A DNA stretch of 64,000 nucleotides from Amycolatopsis albispora (GCF_003312875.1 NZ_CP015163.1:5952001-6016000); one strand, 5' to 3'; counted from the stretch's first letter, positions 35,492-45,267 are shown. The notes: generated by a model not told the origin, from the sequence alone. A program made the numbers and translations.

Positions 35492-35825
35492 AGTGTGCCA
35501 CGCGGCCCGCGTGGCAAGAGTGTTATTCGATATTCACCCGAACGTGTGGGTCCGTACGTAGGAATTTTCGTTGCTTACTGGACGTGACATCTCGGCTCAC
35601 ACGTCCGAGGGAGTTACCGCCGGAACAGGTGAAGAACACGAGTTGACTACTCAGTGTCATCCGGGGTCCACCAGAAGTCGGCAAAACGGTGACATTCCGT
35701 TCCGAATCGACCTTTTCACCAGGCGATTCGCCGGGTTGCACAAGGTTTACCAGCGGGTGCCCGACTGCCTAGGCTCCGCTCAGCGCGGTGACCTGCCCCA
35801 GTCACCCGTTGTCGAGGAGCGAGCC
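35492..35825. promoter_or_regulatory. Promoter region of the LAL regulator
   Basis: This 334-bp non-coding stretch separates divergent genes. TTTACC at 35746-35751, an 18-bp spacer and TAGGCT at 35770-35775 make a good vegetative promoter for the regulator. Farther upstream, GGACGTG (35580-35586) and CACGTCC (35600-35606) form a perfect 7-bp inverted repeat that could be an operator. An open frame extends through the region but starts with TTG and lacks an RBS. Confidence 0.5.
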
Positions 35826-38780
35826 ATGATGTGGATGGCCCAACGCCCTGCAACCGCCGTGCCGACGGTGCCACTGATGCCACCGTTGTCCTCGGTGCTG
35901 TCCGTGCGGACGAGTTCACCCGTGCTCGTCGGCCGGGACACCGAGCTGACCACGCTCGTCGAGCTGGTCGCCGAGCGCCCGTCCGCCGTCCTGCTCGAAG
36001 GCGAGGCGGGCATGGGCAAGACCCGGCTGGTGCAGGAACTGCTGCGACGGCCCGAACTCGCCGGCACGCGCGTGCTCACCGGCTCGTGCCAGCCGCTGCG
36101 AGAGCCCTTCCCCTACGGCCCGGTGCTGGAAGCGCTGCGCGGGGTCGCCGATTTCCCGATCGGGCCGCTGAGCCCGGTGGCCGGTGTGCTCCGGCCGCTG
36201 CTGCCGGAGATCGCCGACCTGCTGCCGCCGCGCCCGCAGCCGCTGGCCGACACCGCCGCCGAACGGCACCGCGAATTCCGCGCCATCCGCGAGCTGCTCG
36301 GCGCCTGCGGGCCCGCGCTGCTGGTCATCGACGACCTGCACTGGGCCGACGAGCGCACGCGCGACCTGCTGTGGTTCGTGTTGTCGCGGCCGCCGGAGCA
36401 GCTCGGCGTGGTGGTCACCTACCGCAGCGAGGACCTGCGCACCGGTGGTCCGCTCGGTGTGCCGTACCGACCGGCCGAGGGTGTGCGCGCGGCCCGCGTG
36501 CAGCTCGGCCCGCTGGACGTGCCCGCGGTGCGCACGCTGGCATCGACCATTCTCGACGCGCCGCGCGTGGCCGAGGAGTTCGCCGCCAAACTGCACGAGA
36601 GCACCGCCGGCATCCCGTTCGTGGTGGAGGAAACGCTGCGCGCGCTGCGTGGCCCGGCCGGAGCCGTCGAGGTCGACCGCGCGACCGGGCACCGGCTGCT
36701 GGACAGCCTCGAGGTGCCGGTCCTGCTGCGTGAAGCGATGACCGAGCGGATGAGCACGCTGTCCGACACCGCGGTGCGCGTGGCGCGCTCGGCGGCCGTG
36801 CTCGGGGTACCAGCCGAGATCTCGCTGCTCGGCGCGCTGGCCGGGCTGCGCGGGCGCCCGCTGTCCACCGCGCTGGCGCAGGCGCTGGACGCCGGGGTGC
36901 TGCGCGAGGTGACCCGCGACCGCTACGGCTTCCGGCACGCGCTGGCGATGAAGTCGGTCTACGACGCGATCAGCGGCCCGGAAAGACAGTTGCTGCACGC
37001 GCGCGCGATGCGGGCGCTGGCAGCCATCGAACCCCCGCCACTGGTGCAGCTGGCCGGGCACGCGAAAGCGGCCGGTCGCATCGGGGAATGGCAGCGGTAC
37101 GCCGAAGCGGCGGCGGACCAGGCCATCGAACTCGGCGAAACCTCACTGGCCATCGACGCGCTGCAGGCGGTGCTCGACGGCACCAAGCCCGCGGCCGAGG
37201 ACGCGGGCCGGATGGCCGAGAAGCTCAGCCGCGTGGCGTTGCGCGGGCTCCGCCCCGACGTCACCAGGACGCTGGAGAAGGTGATCGGCGAGTACGAGCT
37301 GTCGGCGGTCACCCGCGGCACCATCCGGATGAACACCGGCCTGCTGCTGGTGCGCAAGAGCGGTGAGCTGTCCCGCGGGCGCGCCGCCGTGCAGAAGGCC
37401 ATCGACGAACTCGCCGGTGACCCGGAACTCGCCGCGCGCGGCATCAACCTGCTGGCGCAGCCGATCGACGGCACCACCCCGCTGTCGTGGCACCAGCACT
37501 GGATGGACCGCGCGCGCCAGGTCCACGACCAGCTCGACGACCCCGAACTGCGGCTGGCGCTGACCGCCGACCGCATCGCCGGGCGCGCGCACATCGGCGA
37601 CGGCTCGGCGTGGGACGAGTTCGAGCGGTTCAAGTCCGAAGCCGGTGAGGTCGCGGTGACCGTGGCCGAACGCGTGCAGCAGGCGCGGTTCTGGTGCAAC
37701 CTCGCCGACGCGGGCGCCTGGGTCGGCCACTTCGACCGCGCCGCGCGCATCCTCAAGGACGGCCTGCGGATCGCGAACTGCGCCGGCGCGCTCTTCGTCA
37801 CCGGCAACGGCCAGTCGACCAGGGCGCGGCTCGACTGGCTCACCGGCAACTGGTCCGGGCTCGCCGAGTCCGCCGAGGCGCTGCGTGAGAAGTACCGCGA
37901 CCTCTCGGCGATCACCTCGGAGTCGGCGCTCGTGCTGGCCGGGCTCGCGTGTGTGCGCGGCGAGTTCGAGGAAGCCGAAAAGCACCTGGCCGCAACGAAT
38001 CTGCTCAACCCGGACCAGGGCGTGATGACCGTGGTGCTGAGCGCGGCGGGCATGCTCGCGCGGGTGCGCCTGGCCGCCGGGGACGTGCCGGGCGCGTGCG
38101 CGGCGGCCGACCACGGCATGACCACCGCGCGGCGCAAGGAGATCTGGGTGTGGGCGGCGGAACTCGTGCCGTCGGCGGTGGACGCCTACGTGCACGCGGG
38201 CCGGTTCGACGACGCCGAGCTGGCGATCCAGGACTTCGAGAGCGGCATCGCCGGGCGTGACGCCCCGGCGGCCTCGGCGGGACTCGCCTCCGCCCAGGCG
38301 GTTTTGCTTGCCGCACAAGGGAAGCACGCGGACGCCACGGAACGCTTCGCGAGCGCGCGCGAACTGGCGGACGCGATGCCGATGCCGTACCTGGCGCACT
38401 GGGCGCGAGAACGCGGCGCGTTGTCACGGCTGGAAACCGGCGACACCGCCACCGCGCTCGCCGAACTGGGCGCCGCCGCCGACGGGTACGAAGCGCTCGG
38501 CGCCGCCCGTGACGCGGGCCGGTGCCGTCACCGGCTGCGTGAGCACGGTGCCTGGGCGCCGTCACAGCGAGGCAGGCGCGGTTACGGTCAGCAATTGTCA
38601 CCGCGTGAGAAGGAGGTCGCGGAAATGCTCGCGGCCGGCCGGACCAACCGGGAAATCGCGAACGGCCTGTTCCTTTCGCCCCGGACGGTCGAGCAGCACG
38701 TGGCGAATGTGCTGCGGAAACTCGGCGCGCGCTCACGCACCGAGGTCGGTCGGAAAACTTCTTTAAATACGTACCCCTAG
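35826..38780 (+). CDS. Large LuxR-family (LAL) ATP-binding regulator
   Basis: The protein has 984 residues from the ATG at 35826, which has GAGGAG upstream. The N-terminal NTPase domain has Walker A in EGEAGMGKTRLVQE and Walker B in LLVIDDLHWADERT. The middle 600 residues are helical repeats of the TPR type. The C-terminal LuxR helix-turn-helix is LSPREKEVAEMLAAGRTNRE then LSPRTVEQHVANVLRKLG. LAL proteins are ATP-dependent activators, often of sugar or antibiotic genes. No biosynthetic cluster is adjacent; the secreted protease gene 86 bp downstream is a candidate target. Confidence 0.93.
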   Translation: MMWMAQRPATAVPTVPLMPPLSSVLSVRTSSPVLVGRDTELTTLVELVAERPSAVLLEGEAGMGKTRLVQELLRRPELAGTRVLTGSCQPLREPFPYGPVLEALRGVADFPIGPLSPVAGVLRPLLPEIADLLPPRPQPLADTAAERHREFRAIRELLGACGPALLVIDDLHWADERTRDLLWFVLSRPPEQLGVVVTYRSEDLRTGGPLGVPYRPAEGVRAARVQLGPLDVPAVRTLASTILDAPRVAEEFAAKLHESTAGIPFVVEETLRALRGPAGAVEVDRATGHRLLDSLEVPVLLREAMTERMSTLSDTAVRVARSAAVLGVPAEISLLGALAGLRGRPLSTALAQALDAGVLREVTRDRYGFRHALAMKSVYDAISGPERQLLHARAMRALAAIEPPPLVQLAGHAKAAGRIGEWQRYAEAAADQAIELGETSLAIDALQAVLDGTKPAAEDAGRMAEKLSRVALRGLRPDVTRTLEKVIGEYELSAVTRGTIRMNTGLLLVRKSGELSRGRAAVQKAIDELAGDPELAARGINLLAQPIDGTTPLSWHQHWMDRARQVHDQLDDPELRLALTADRIAGRAHIGDGSAWDEFERFKSEAGEVAVTVAERVQQARFWCNLADAGAWVGHFDRAARILKDGLRIANCAGALFVTGNGQSTRARLDWLTGNWSGLAESAEALREKYRDLSAITSESALVLAGLACVRGEFEEAEKHLAATNLLNPDQGVMTVVLSAAGMLARVRLAAGDVPGACAAADHGMTTARRKEIWVWAAELVPSAVDAYVHAGRFDDAELAIQDFESGIAGRDAPAASAGLASAQAVLLAAQGKHADATERFASARELADAMPMPYLAHWARERGALSRLETGDTATALAELGAAADGYEALGAARDAGRCRHRLREHGAWAPSQRGRRGYGQQLSPREKEVAEMLAAGRTNREIANGLFLSPRTVEQHVANVLRKLGARSRTEVGRKTSLNTYP

Positions 38781-38866
38781 TGAAATATTTGCGGATTGTT
38801 CGCCCGGTGGCCCGGGGCGACGATTTTTCGTGAGGACCCCAGCCACCGGATTCGACGGGAGTACCC

Positions 38867-40048
38867 ATGGTGAACATCCGCAAGCCGTTGTACGCGGGCC
38901 TGCTGGCCGCGGTGACCGGACTGAGCGTCGCCGTCGGCGGGACCGCCGCGGCGCAGCCGGAAGAGGGCCAGATCAGGGGCGCGGGCGAGGGCGCCGCGAT
39001 CCCCGGCAGCTACGTCGTCAAGCTGAAGGACCAGCTCGGCATCAGCTCGGTCGGGGACACCGCGGCGGAACTGACCGCGAGACACGGTGGCTCGGTCGGG
39101 CTCACCTACACCGCGGCGATGCAGGGCTTTTCGGCGAACATGAGCGAGAAGCAGGCGAAGCGGCTGGCCGCCGACCCGCGGGTGGAGTACGTCGAGCAGA
39201 ACGCCGTGCTGACCATCCAGGGCACGCAGAACAACCCGGTGTGGGGCCTGGACCGGATCGACCAGCGCAACCTGCCGCTGAGCAAGACCTACACCTATCC
39301 CAACGGCGGTGAGGGCGTCACCTCCTACATCGCCGACACCGGGATCTACATGCAGCACCCGGACTTCGGCGGCCGGGCGACCAGCGGGTACGACTTCATC
39401 GACAACGACACCAACGCCTCCGACTGCCAGGGCCACGGCACGCACGTGGCGGGCACCGTCGGCAGCACCACCTACGGCGTGGCCAAGTCGACCAGCCTGG
39501 TCGCGGTGCGCGTGCTGAACTGCTCCGGTTCCGGGTCCTACGCCCAGATCGTGGCGGGCATCGACTGGGTGGCCAAGAACGCGAAGAAGCCCGCGGTGCT
39601 GAACATGAGCCTCGGCGGGGGCGCGGCGTCCAGTGTGGACACCGCGGTGCGCAACGCCAGCAACGCCGGTGTGACGGTGGTCGTGGCGTCCGGCAATTCC
39701 AACGCGAACGCCTGCAACTACAGCCCGGCCCGCGCGCCGGAGGCGATCACGGTGAACGCCACCGACTCCAGCGACAACCGCGCGAGCTTCTCGAACTACG
39801 GCACCTGCTCGGACATCTTCGCGCCCGGGGTCAGCGTGACCTCCACGCGGAACGGTGGTGGCACCACTTCGATGTCCGGCACCTCGATGGCCTCGCCGCA
39901 CGTGGCCGGTGCCGCGGCGATCTACCTGTCGGCCAACCCCTCGGCCACCCCGGCCCAGGTGCAGACCGCGCTGAAGAACGCCGCGACCAACGGCGTGGTG
40001 AAGAACCCGGGTTCCGGTTCGCCGAACAAGCTGCTCTACGTCAGCTGA
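38867..40048 (+). CDS. Secreted subtilisin-like serine protease (S8)
   Basis: The protein has 393 residues. A signal peptide covers residues 1-29 (ends GGTAAAQ), followed by an inhibitor_I9 propeptide (SYVVKLKD to VEQNA, about 48-113). The mature domain has the catalytic triad D157 in YIADTGIY, H190 in GHGTHVAGT and S340 in [11 protein letters not shown]. Paired cysteines are visible (C187, C219, C283, C314). It resembles proteinase K-type extracellular proteases of actinobacteria. It stands alone, ends at a strong terminator and follows the LAL regulator. Confidence 0.95.
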   Translation: MVNIRKPLYAGLLAAVTGLSVAVGGTAAAQPEEGQIRGAGEGAAIPGSYVVKLKDQLGISSVGDTAAELTARHGGSVGLTYTAAMQGFSANMSEKQAKRLAADPRVEYVEQNAVLTIQGTQNNPVWGLDRIDQRNLPLSKTYTYPNGGEGVTSYIADTGIYMQHPDFGGRATSGYDFIDNDTNASDCQGHGTHVAGTVGSTTYGVAKSTSLVAVRVLNCSGSGSYAQIVAGIDWVAKNAKKPAVLNMSLGGGAASSVDTAVRNASNAGVTVVVASGNSNANACNYSPARAPEAITVNATDSSDNRASFSNYGTCSDIFAPGVSVTSTRNGGGTTSMSGTSMASPHVAGAAAIYLSANPSATPAQVQTALKNAATNGVVKNPGSGSPNKLLYVS

Positions 40049-40061
40049 CCCGGTAGCAAGC

Positions 40062-40098
40062 AAACCGGCCCGCCGCTTTCCCAGCGGCGGGCCGGTTT
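40062..40098 (+). terminator. Intrinsic terminator after the S8 protease
   Basis: A 16-bp perfect stem (AAACCGGCCCGCCGCT pairs with AGCGGCGGGCCGGTTT) has a 5-nt loop. It is followed by a short mixed T/C run. It sits between two convergent genes and could serve both. Confidence 0.8.
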
Positions 40099-40113
40099 CT
40101 CGTTCTCTCGTGC

Positions 40114-40686
40114 CTAGCGGCCGCCTCTGGCCTGGGACACCATCTGGTCGAAGACCGGGCCGACGAGTTGCTCGAACTGTTCCTCGAACTGCTCGACGGG
40201 GTTCTTCGGCTTGGGCTGGGTGGTTTGGACCGGCAGGTCGCTGCGTGCCTCGGCGGTCGCGGCGGGCTTCTTCTTCGGCTCGGGCTTCTTCTTGGCCTTG
40301 GTCTCCGAAGCGGCGACCACCGCGGTGGCCGGCTTCGGCGCCTCCTCCTTCGGCGTTTCCGGTGGCACAGCGGGCTTTTCCACCACCGGTTCCGGCTCGG
40401 CGAGCACCCGCGGCGGCGCCTGCACGGGCGCCTGCGCGGTTTCCAGCGGGGTCGGCACCTGCGGCACACCGTGCGTGCCGAGCCAGCCGACGAAGAACAA
40501 CGCCGCGGCCGCACCCATCACCAGCGCCGCGTGGCGCAGGCCACCGCGCTCGGCGGGCTCCAGCGGATCCCCGGCACGACGCCCGACTTCGCTCGCCCCG
40601 ATGATCCCGGTGCGGTCGTACAGGTTCGCGGGTGCGGGCGTACCACTGGGCAGTCGACGCCGCCGATGCCGAAAAGTCCGCGTCAC
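40114..40686 (-). CDS. Hypothetical membrane protein with Pro/Lys-rich domain
   Basis: The protein has 190 residues from the GTG at 40686, which has GGAGG upstream. A basic cytosolic N-terminus (VTRTFRHRRRRLP) precedes one membrane helix (ALVMGAAAALFFVGWLG), then a long Pro/Glu/Lys/Ala-rich extracytoplasmic stretch and a short acidic helix (VEQFEEQFEQLVGPVFDQMV) at the end. No enzymatic motif is visible. The architecture suggests a wall-spanning or scaffold protein. I do not recognise the family. Confidence 0.7.
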   Translation of the reverse strand: MTRTFRHRRRRLPSGTPAPANLYDRTGIIGASEVGRRAGDPLEPAERGGLRHAALVMGAAAALFFVGWLGTHGVPQVPTPLETAQAPVQAPPRVLAEPEPVVEKPAVPPETPKEEAPKPATAVVAASETKAKKKPEPKKKPAATAEARSDLPVQTTQPKPKNPVEQFEEQFEQLVGPVFDQMVSQARGGR

Positions 40687-40902
40687 CAGACCAAACCTCC
40701 GATGCTTGGTGTCACCGGCTTTGCGCCGACAGTGACCACGCGAGTGAGGGGAAGCTACCAGCGCGTTCAGCCCCGGCGGAACCGCACCCGCGCCACTCAC
40801 CTGGCCGGTGCGCCGAGAACAACTCGATCGGGTGACACCGAAAACGGCGGGCCGGCGGGCCGTTCGCCCCCCTTCAGCGAACGGACCACCGGCCTTGCTC
40901 GA

Positions 40903-41694
40903 TCAGTGACCCCCTGGCTTGGTGTGGTTCTGACGCAGATGGGCGATCAGCCGTTCCCGCAGCGCCGCCCCGGACGGCTCGGGATCGACCATGCCCATCG
41001 CGTGCACGGACCGGCTCGGCGGCGGTGGCGGCGAAATGGTCGGGATCCGCTCGTGCGTCACGTCGACCCCGGCGAGCAGGCGCGCGGCCAGCGCCGGGTC
41101 GCCGCTGGTGACCAGCCTGCCCAGCGCGCCGCGGTGCATCTGCCCCAGCCGGAGGCGGCCGCCGGGGTGCCCGGCCCGGCCGCGCACCGCCGGATCGACG
41201 TGCAGCCGCACCGAGCACGGTCCAATGTGGAGCGCCGGGTCGGCGGTGAAGAACTCCAGCTGTGCGTTGAGATCCGCTTCTGCGTCGGCGTAGGCGTCGA
41301 TGTCGTAGGCGGCGGTGATGTCACGCAGGAACGCGGCCAGCGCGGGCCGGACGGTGGCGGCCACGTCCCGCACCCGGCGCCGCACCACCTGACCGGGGCT
41401 GTCCACGCGGCAGGTGCAGCGCACCTCGGCGTCGAAGGCCAGGTCCGGGTCCTCGGCGGGCAGGGACTCGGTGAAGGCGAGTTCGTGGTCGGCCAGGTCC
41501 ACCAGCCACGACCGCAGGTAGTTGCCCAGCCAGGCGTCCGGCACGCGGCCGTCCGCGTCCACCACCACCGGTTCGCCCTCACGGGGTTCGAGCACCAGCG
41601 CGGTGCCGCGGCGCGGTGGCGGGATCGGCGCGAACAACCGGACCGCACGGGGGCGGCGCACTTCCAGGATCGGGTCGAAGGTCGGATCCGCCAC
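40903..41694 (-). CDS. Hypothetical protein, SPFH-like pattern
   Basis: The protein has 263 residues. It begins MADPTFDPILEVRRPRAVRL. The middle (about 85-190) reads like a band-7/SPFH-type domain (VRCTCRVDSPGQVVRRRVRD, then AFLRDITAAYDI), but the similarity is weak. The C-terminus is Pro/Ser-rich, then a short helix. There is no signal peptide or membrane segment. I do not recognise it with confidence. It may be paired with the small membrane protein gene upstream at 41876-42052. Confidence 0.65.
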   Translation of the reverse strand: MADPTFDPILEVRRPRAVRLFAPIPPPRRGTALVLEPREGEPVVVDADGRVPDAWLGNYLRSWLVDLADHELAFTESLPAEDPDLAFDAEVRCTCRVDSPGQVVRRRVRDVAATVRPALAAFLRDITAAYDIDAYADAEADLNAQLEFFTADPALHIGPCSVRLHVDPAVRGRAGHPGGRLRLGQMHRGALGRLVTSGDPALAARLLAGVDVTHERIPTISPPPPPSRSVHAMGMVDPEPSGAALRERLIAHLRQNHTKPGGH

Positions 41695-41875
41695 CAGAAC
41701 TCCATTCTCGGAAAAGCGCCAACGTTCCAGGCGGACCGGAAAAAGAATCTCCGGTCCTGCGCTGAATGCCGTACGCCGCCAGTCTCAAAGGAAGCAGCTG
41801 GAAAAAACAAGTCCGTACCACCGGTGAAAAGATGACATTTCCGGGACGGCTGCCGTCGAGTGGAAACCCGGCGGT

Positions 41876-42052
41876 TCAGCGGCCGTCGGCCTGCTCGTAA
41901 ACGGTCGGCGCCACCGGGGTGTAGCCAGCCGAAACCGGTTCGCCGAAAACCGGGTTGAGCTGGACACCAAGCACAAAACCACTGATCAACCCGACCAGCA
42001 GCGCGGTGGCGACAATCCTGATCATCAGCGCTGGAGCGCACAGCATTCGCAT
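41876..42052 (-). CDS. Small single-span membrane protein (58 aa)
   Basis: This short gene begins MRMLCAPALMIRIVATALLV, continues with GLISGFVLGVQLNPVFGEPV and ends YEQADGR. An AAGGTGA ribosome site lies 8 bases before the ATG. One N-terminal hydrophobic segment of about 20 residues is followed by a short exposed tail. Codon use shows normal third-position GC bias. It is probably a membrane-anchored or exported small protein; the function is unknown. Confidence 0.6.
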   Translation of the reverse strand: MRMLCAPALMIRIVATALLVGLISGFVLGVQLNPVFGEPVSAGYTPVAPTVYEQADGR

Positions 42053-42148
42053 CGGGAATCACCTTTTCCGGTAGCCATTTACCGTCGCAAGATCACGGTA
42101 TCCCGGCCACCGGGAACCTTCTGCGTCAAATGACGTGCAACGCCGAAC

Positions 42149-42871
42149 TCAGCCTTCGGCCTCGTCGAGCAGCGCGCGCAGGGCCGGCACGCGCACGCTG
42201 ATCCGGCCGCGGCCGGTGGTCACCACTTCCCGGCGCCGGAGCTCTTCGAGCACCCTGGTCACCGAAACCAGTGACGCGAGCACCATGTCCGCCAGTTCGC
42301 GCTGCGTCAAGCGAATCGTCACGAGTTCCCCGGAACGGCTCTCCACGCGGGCGAGGTCGAGCAAGCACTGCACGGTGCGGCGGCGGGTGTCGAAGCGGTG
42401 CTGGTGGCGGTGCAGGTCGCTGTCGCGCAGGCGGGCCACCGCGTTGGTCAGCACCGGCCAGGCGATGCGCGGGCGCTCGCGGCACAGCGCGGCGAACCGG
42501 ACCGCGGGCACCACCAGCGCGCGCACCTGGCGCAGCACCTGGACGGTGGCCGACACCGGGCCGCCGTCGACCGCGGCCATGTCACCGACGATCTCGCCGG
42601 GCCCGCGGCGCGCGATGACCGTCCGGTTGCCGCTCGAGTCGGCGCGGAACACCTCGACCAGGCCGCCGTAGAGCACAAAAACGCCGTCGGCGCCCTCGCC
42701 TTCGCGGCAGAGCGTGGCCGGGCGGGGGTAGGAGCACAGCGCACCGGCGACCGCGAGCGCTTGCCGGTCCGGCTGTTCGAGCGCACCCCAGAAGGTGGCG
42801 GGGTCCGCCTGCGGTAGTGGGTCACGCCAGGTCACGGGCCGCGCCAGGGGCGGGTGGCGCACAACGCGCAC
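42149..42871 (-). CDS. Crp/Fnr-family transcriptional regulator
   Basis: The protein has 240 residues from a GTG start. The cyclic-nucleotide-binding beta-barrel covers about residues 45-140 (GVFVLYGGLVEVFRADSSGN, GPGEIVGDMAAVDGGPVSAT). A C-terminal winged helix follows (LTQRELADMVLASLVSVTRV, then EELRRREVVTTGRGRISV). The phosphate cassette GEIVGDMAAVDGGPVSA has the right shape for cAMP, but the Arg that contacts cAMP in Crp (position before S/T-A) is not obvious. It is probably a global or stress regulator. It stands alone. Confidence 0.88.
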   Translation of the reverse strand: MRVVRHPPLARPVTWRDPLPQADPATFWGALEQPDRQALAVAGALCSYPRPATLCREGEGADGVFVLYGGLVEVFRADSSGNRTVIARRGPGEIVGDMAAVDGGPVSATVQVLRQVRALVVPAVRFAALCRERPRIAWPVLTNAVARLRDSDLHRHQHRFDTRRRTVQCLLDLARVESRSGELVTIRLTQRELADMVLASLVSVTRVLEELRRREVVTTGRGRISVRVPALRALLDEAEG

Positions 42872-42917
42872 GGTGCGCAGGACGGCATGACAAAATCCCC
42901 CTCCCCCGCCCGGTGGC

Positions 42918-43106
42918 TCAGGCGTCCCGGTTGCGCACCACGGAATCCGCTCCGGGGCTGACCAGCGCCTCGTGGCCGTCGGGGAACCGCACCCGGTACG
43001 GCGGGGTGCCGTCCTCGCCGAGCACTTCGACGATCTCGGCGAACCGGTCCTGCTGGCCGACCACCCGGCCGTGGGTCAGCAGCTTGTCGCCGACGCTTGC
43101 CTGCAT
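42918..43106 (-). CDS. DUF1918 small protein
   Basis: The protein has 62 residues and starts at an ATG with GGAGGA upstream. MQASVGDKLLTHGRVVGQQD then PPYRVRFPDGHEALVSPG is the pattern of DUF1918, a small SH3-like domain common in actinobacteria. The biochemical role is unknown; its members often sit beside stress genes. Confidence 0.85.
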   Translation of the reverse strand: MQASVGDKLLTHGRVVGQQDRFAEIVEVLGEDGTPPYRVRFPDGHEALVSPGADSVVRNRDA

Positions 43107-43226
43107 GGTTTCCTCCCATCTTCGCCGTGTTTCCAGGATGCCCCGTACGCGCGCGCGAGCACAGGGTGCGCCAGGGTGAACCACGATTTCGAGCCGATTT
43201 CGAGCCGGCCGACGTATGGTGGTGCC

Positions 43227-43520
43227 ATGTGCCGCAACATCACCAACCTGCGCGGGCTCGAGCCGGTCGCCACCGACGAGGAGATCCAGGCCGCGGCCGA
43301 GCAGTACGTCCGGAAGGTCGGCGGGGTCAGTTCGGTTTCGAAGAACAACCGCGAGGCCTACGAGACCGCGGTCGCCGAGATCGCCGCCGCGACCGAGAAG
43401 CTGATCAACGCCCTGCCCGCGCGTCGCAAGCCGCCGGCCGTGGTGCCGCCGCTGCGCCGCCCGGAGGTCCAGGCGAGGATCGCCGCCCGAGAGGCCGCGA
43501 AAGCCGCCGCCGAGGCCTGA
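43227..43520 (+). CDS. DUF2277 family protein
   Basis: The protein has 97 residues. It begins MCRNITNLRGLEPVATDEEI, then AAAEQYVRKVGGVSSVSKNN, the DUF2277 signature, followed by a helical C-terminus (EAYETAVAEIAAATEKLINA) and a Pro/Arg tail. Residues MCRNI at the start are the most conserved part of the family. The function is unknown. Confidence 0.87.
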   Translation: MCRNITNLRGLEPVATDEEIQAAAEQYVRKVGGVSSVSKNNREAYETAVAEIAAATEKLINALPARRKPPAVVPPLRRPEVQARIAAREAAKAAAEA

Positions 43521-43529
43521 CCGGGGTCT

Positions 43530-44054
43530 TCAGCGCAGCTGCCGCAGGAGCGCGTCGTAGACCGGCGCGTCCTCGAACGGCCGCACCTGCCCGAACACCT
43601 CCCAGCCCCAGGAGAGGTACGCGGTCCGCGCGGGTGTGTTGGTGGGCTTCACCAGCAAGGTGGCGCGCTGCTCCGGGCGGTCGCTGAGCAGCGCGTCGTG
43701 CAGTTCGCAAGCGTGCCCGCGCCGCCGGAAGACGGGGCGCACCATCAGCTGGGTCACCGCGAACGTGCGTTCGCCGTCCTCCACCAGCAGTTCCGGCTCG
43801 ACGTCGCCCAGGAACCCGCGCCACCACGCGGACCGCGGCGGCAACCGGTAACCGAGCGAGTACCCGACCAAGCCTCCGTGGTGCAGCGTCACGAGCGAGA
43901 AGCCAGGCCACTTGGCGTAACTCTCCAGCCGCTCCCAGAACCGATCGGGCGCGAAAAAGGGATCATCCAGCTGATCCGCGTAAACCTCCTGGTACACCGC
44001 CAGCAGTGCTTCGCGCTGGGCTCGCATACCGGCCGCGTCATGTCGGCTGAGCAC
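43530..44054 (-). CDS. GNAT-family N-acetyltransferase
   Basis: The protein has 174 residues. The acetyl-CoA site is VTQLMVRPVFRRRGHACELH (pyrophosphate-binding R/Q-x-x-G-x-G/A as RRRGHA), followed by LLVKPTNTPARTAYLSWGW. The substrate is unknown. Its start overlaps the end of the XRE regulator gene by 17 bases; an internal ATG at 44027 would remove the overlap. Confidence 0.82.
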   Translation of the reverse strand: MLSRHDAAGMRAQREALLAVYQEVYADQLDDPFFAPDRFWERLESYAKWPGFSLVTLHHGGLVGYSLGYRLPPRSAWWRGFLGDVEPELLVEDGERTFAVTQLMVRPVFRRRGHACELHDALLSDRPEQRATLLVKPTNTPARTAYLSWGWEVFGQVRPFEDAPVYDALLRQLR

Positions 44055-45267
44055 TGATCCCCCTCACGCGGTCGAGGAACCGCTCGACGCCGGGAGCCCC
44101 GCGATGCCGAGCGATCTCCCGCCGCACCCGGCCGAGTTCCGTGCTCACCCGCCAGCTCTCCAGTTCGCCGTCGAGTTCGTCGAGCACGGCGTCCACCGCT
44201 TCGACCGCGCCATCGACAGCGCCCGCTCGCAGTCGCGCCTGGGCGAGCCGGACCCGGTAGAGCGCGACGTTGCGGGCGAAAGCGCCGCCGTACCCGGCGA
44301 TGGCCCGCTCGAACAGCAACTCCGCCCGGGCGTGGTGACCGGTTTCCACCGCGCAGGTCGCTTCGACCGCGTCGATTTCGAGCGGGCTCAGGAAGGCCGC
44401 CCAATCGGCAGCCACGTCACCACGATCGGCGTCGAGCGCGCGACGCGCTCCCGCGATCGCCTTTCCGGCCTCCGCCGCGTCACCGCTACGCGCACCTCCC
44501 ACGGCCGCGGACAGCAACGACGCGGCGGTCGCCCGTGGCGTCCGGGGCAGCCGCGCCGCCGCGGCCGCGGCTGCCTTGGAGTAGCGCAGGCCCTCACGCG
44601 GGCGGCCGAACAGATTGCTGTGGAACCCGAGACCGGCCAGCGCGCGGGTCTCGATCTCAGCGTCGGCGGCCTGCCTGGCTACCGCGAGCGCGTCCGTGAA
44701 GCTGGCCTGCGCCACGTCGTGCTGACCGGCGTCGCAGGCCAGCCAGCCGGTGCGGATCTGCAGGTTCCCGGTGGCCGCGAGCAGCTGGTCGCCGATCCGG
44801 CCGCCGTAGGTGCCGCGCTCCAGCATGAGGTGCGCCTGCTGCGACCAGTTCACCCCGGCGCGCCACAGGGTCTCACCGCCGTGGCGGTGGTCGAGGCCGC
44901 ACAGGCGCGCCGTCGCTCGCCGGATCGTGGCGACCTCGGCGGAGCCGAGCTTGCCCGCCCCCAGTCCCGCGGTGGCGGTGGCGGCGAGCCCCCACTTGAC
45001 GAGCGTGCGGCGCCTCATGGGATCGGACGGTACCTCGTCGAGGAGGCCGGAGAAGCGCGTCCGGACGTCGTCGGTGGCGCGAGCGAGCGCGGTGTCGAGC
45101 ACCGCCTGCATCTCGGGCGTGGGCCGGATGTCCGCGCCCCGCGCCTCCCACTTGGAGACCGTCCGGGTGCCCACGCCGAGGTGGGCGGCGAAGTCGCGGA
45201 CGCTGGCGCGCATGGCCGTGCGCAACAACTTGGCTTCGCGGCCGGTCCAGGTCCGCACGATCGTCAT
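44038..45267 (-). CDS. XRE-type regulator with helical repeats
   Basis: The protein has 409 residues from the ATG at 45267 (MTIVRTWTGREAKLLRTAMR). An N-terminal helix-turn-helix (VRDFAAHLGVGTRTVSKWEA) is followed at about residue 100 by RRRTLVKWGLAATATAGLGA and then about 290 residues of TPR-like helices. This architecture is common in actinobacteria, often beside small regulated genes. The small gene at 45408 is divergent from it across 140 bp. It probably represses or activates its neighbours; the ligand is unknown. Confidence 0.83.
   Translation of the reverse strand: MTIVRTWTGREAKLLRTAMRASVRDFAAHLGVGTRTVSKWEARGADIRPTPEMQAVLDTALARATDDVRTRFSGLLDEVPSDPMRRRTLVKWGLAATATAGLGAGKLGSAEVATIRRATARLCGLDHRHGGETLWRAGVNWSQQAHLMLERGTYGGRIGDQLLAATGNLQIRTGWLACDAGQHDVAQASFTDALAVARQAADAEIETRALAGLGFHSNLFGRPREGLRYSKAAAAAAARLPRTPRATAASLLSAAVGGARSGDAAEAGKAIAGARRALDADRGDVAADWAAFLSPLEIDAVEATCAVETGHHARAELLFERAIAGYGGAFARNVALYRVRLAQARLRAGAVDGAVEAVDAVLDELDGELESWRVSTELGRVRREIARHRGAPGVERFLDRVRGISAQPT

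Noticed and set aside
35571..35825. N-terminal extension of the LAL regulator from a TTG at 35571
   Set aside because: The extension has no RBS, contains a good promoter and lacks family similarity; the ATG at 35826 has GAGGAG upstream.
35826..38780. Biosynthetic gene cluster led by the LAL regulator
   Set aside because: No PKS, NRPS, terpene or tailoring genes lie nearby; neighbours are hydrolases and hypothetical proteins.
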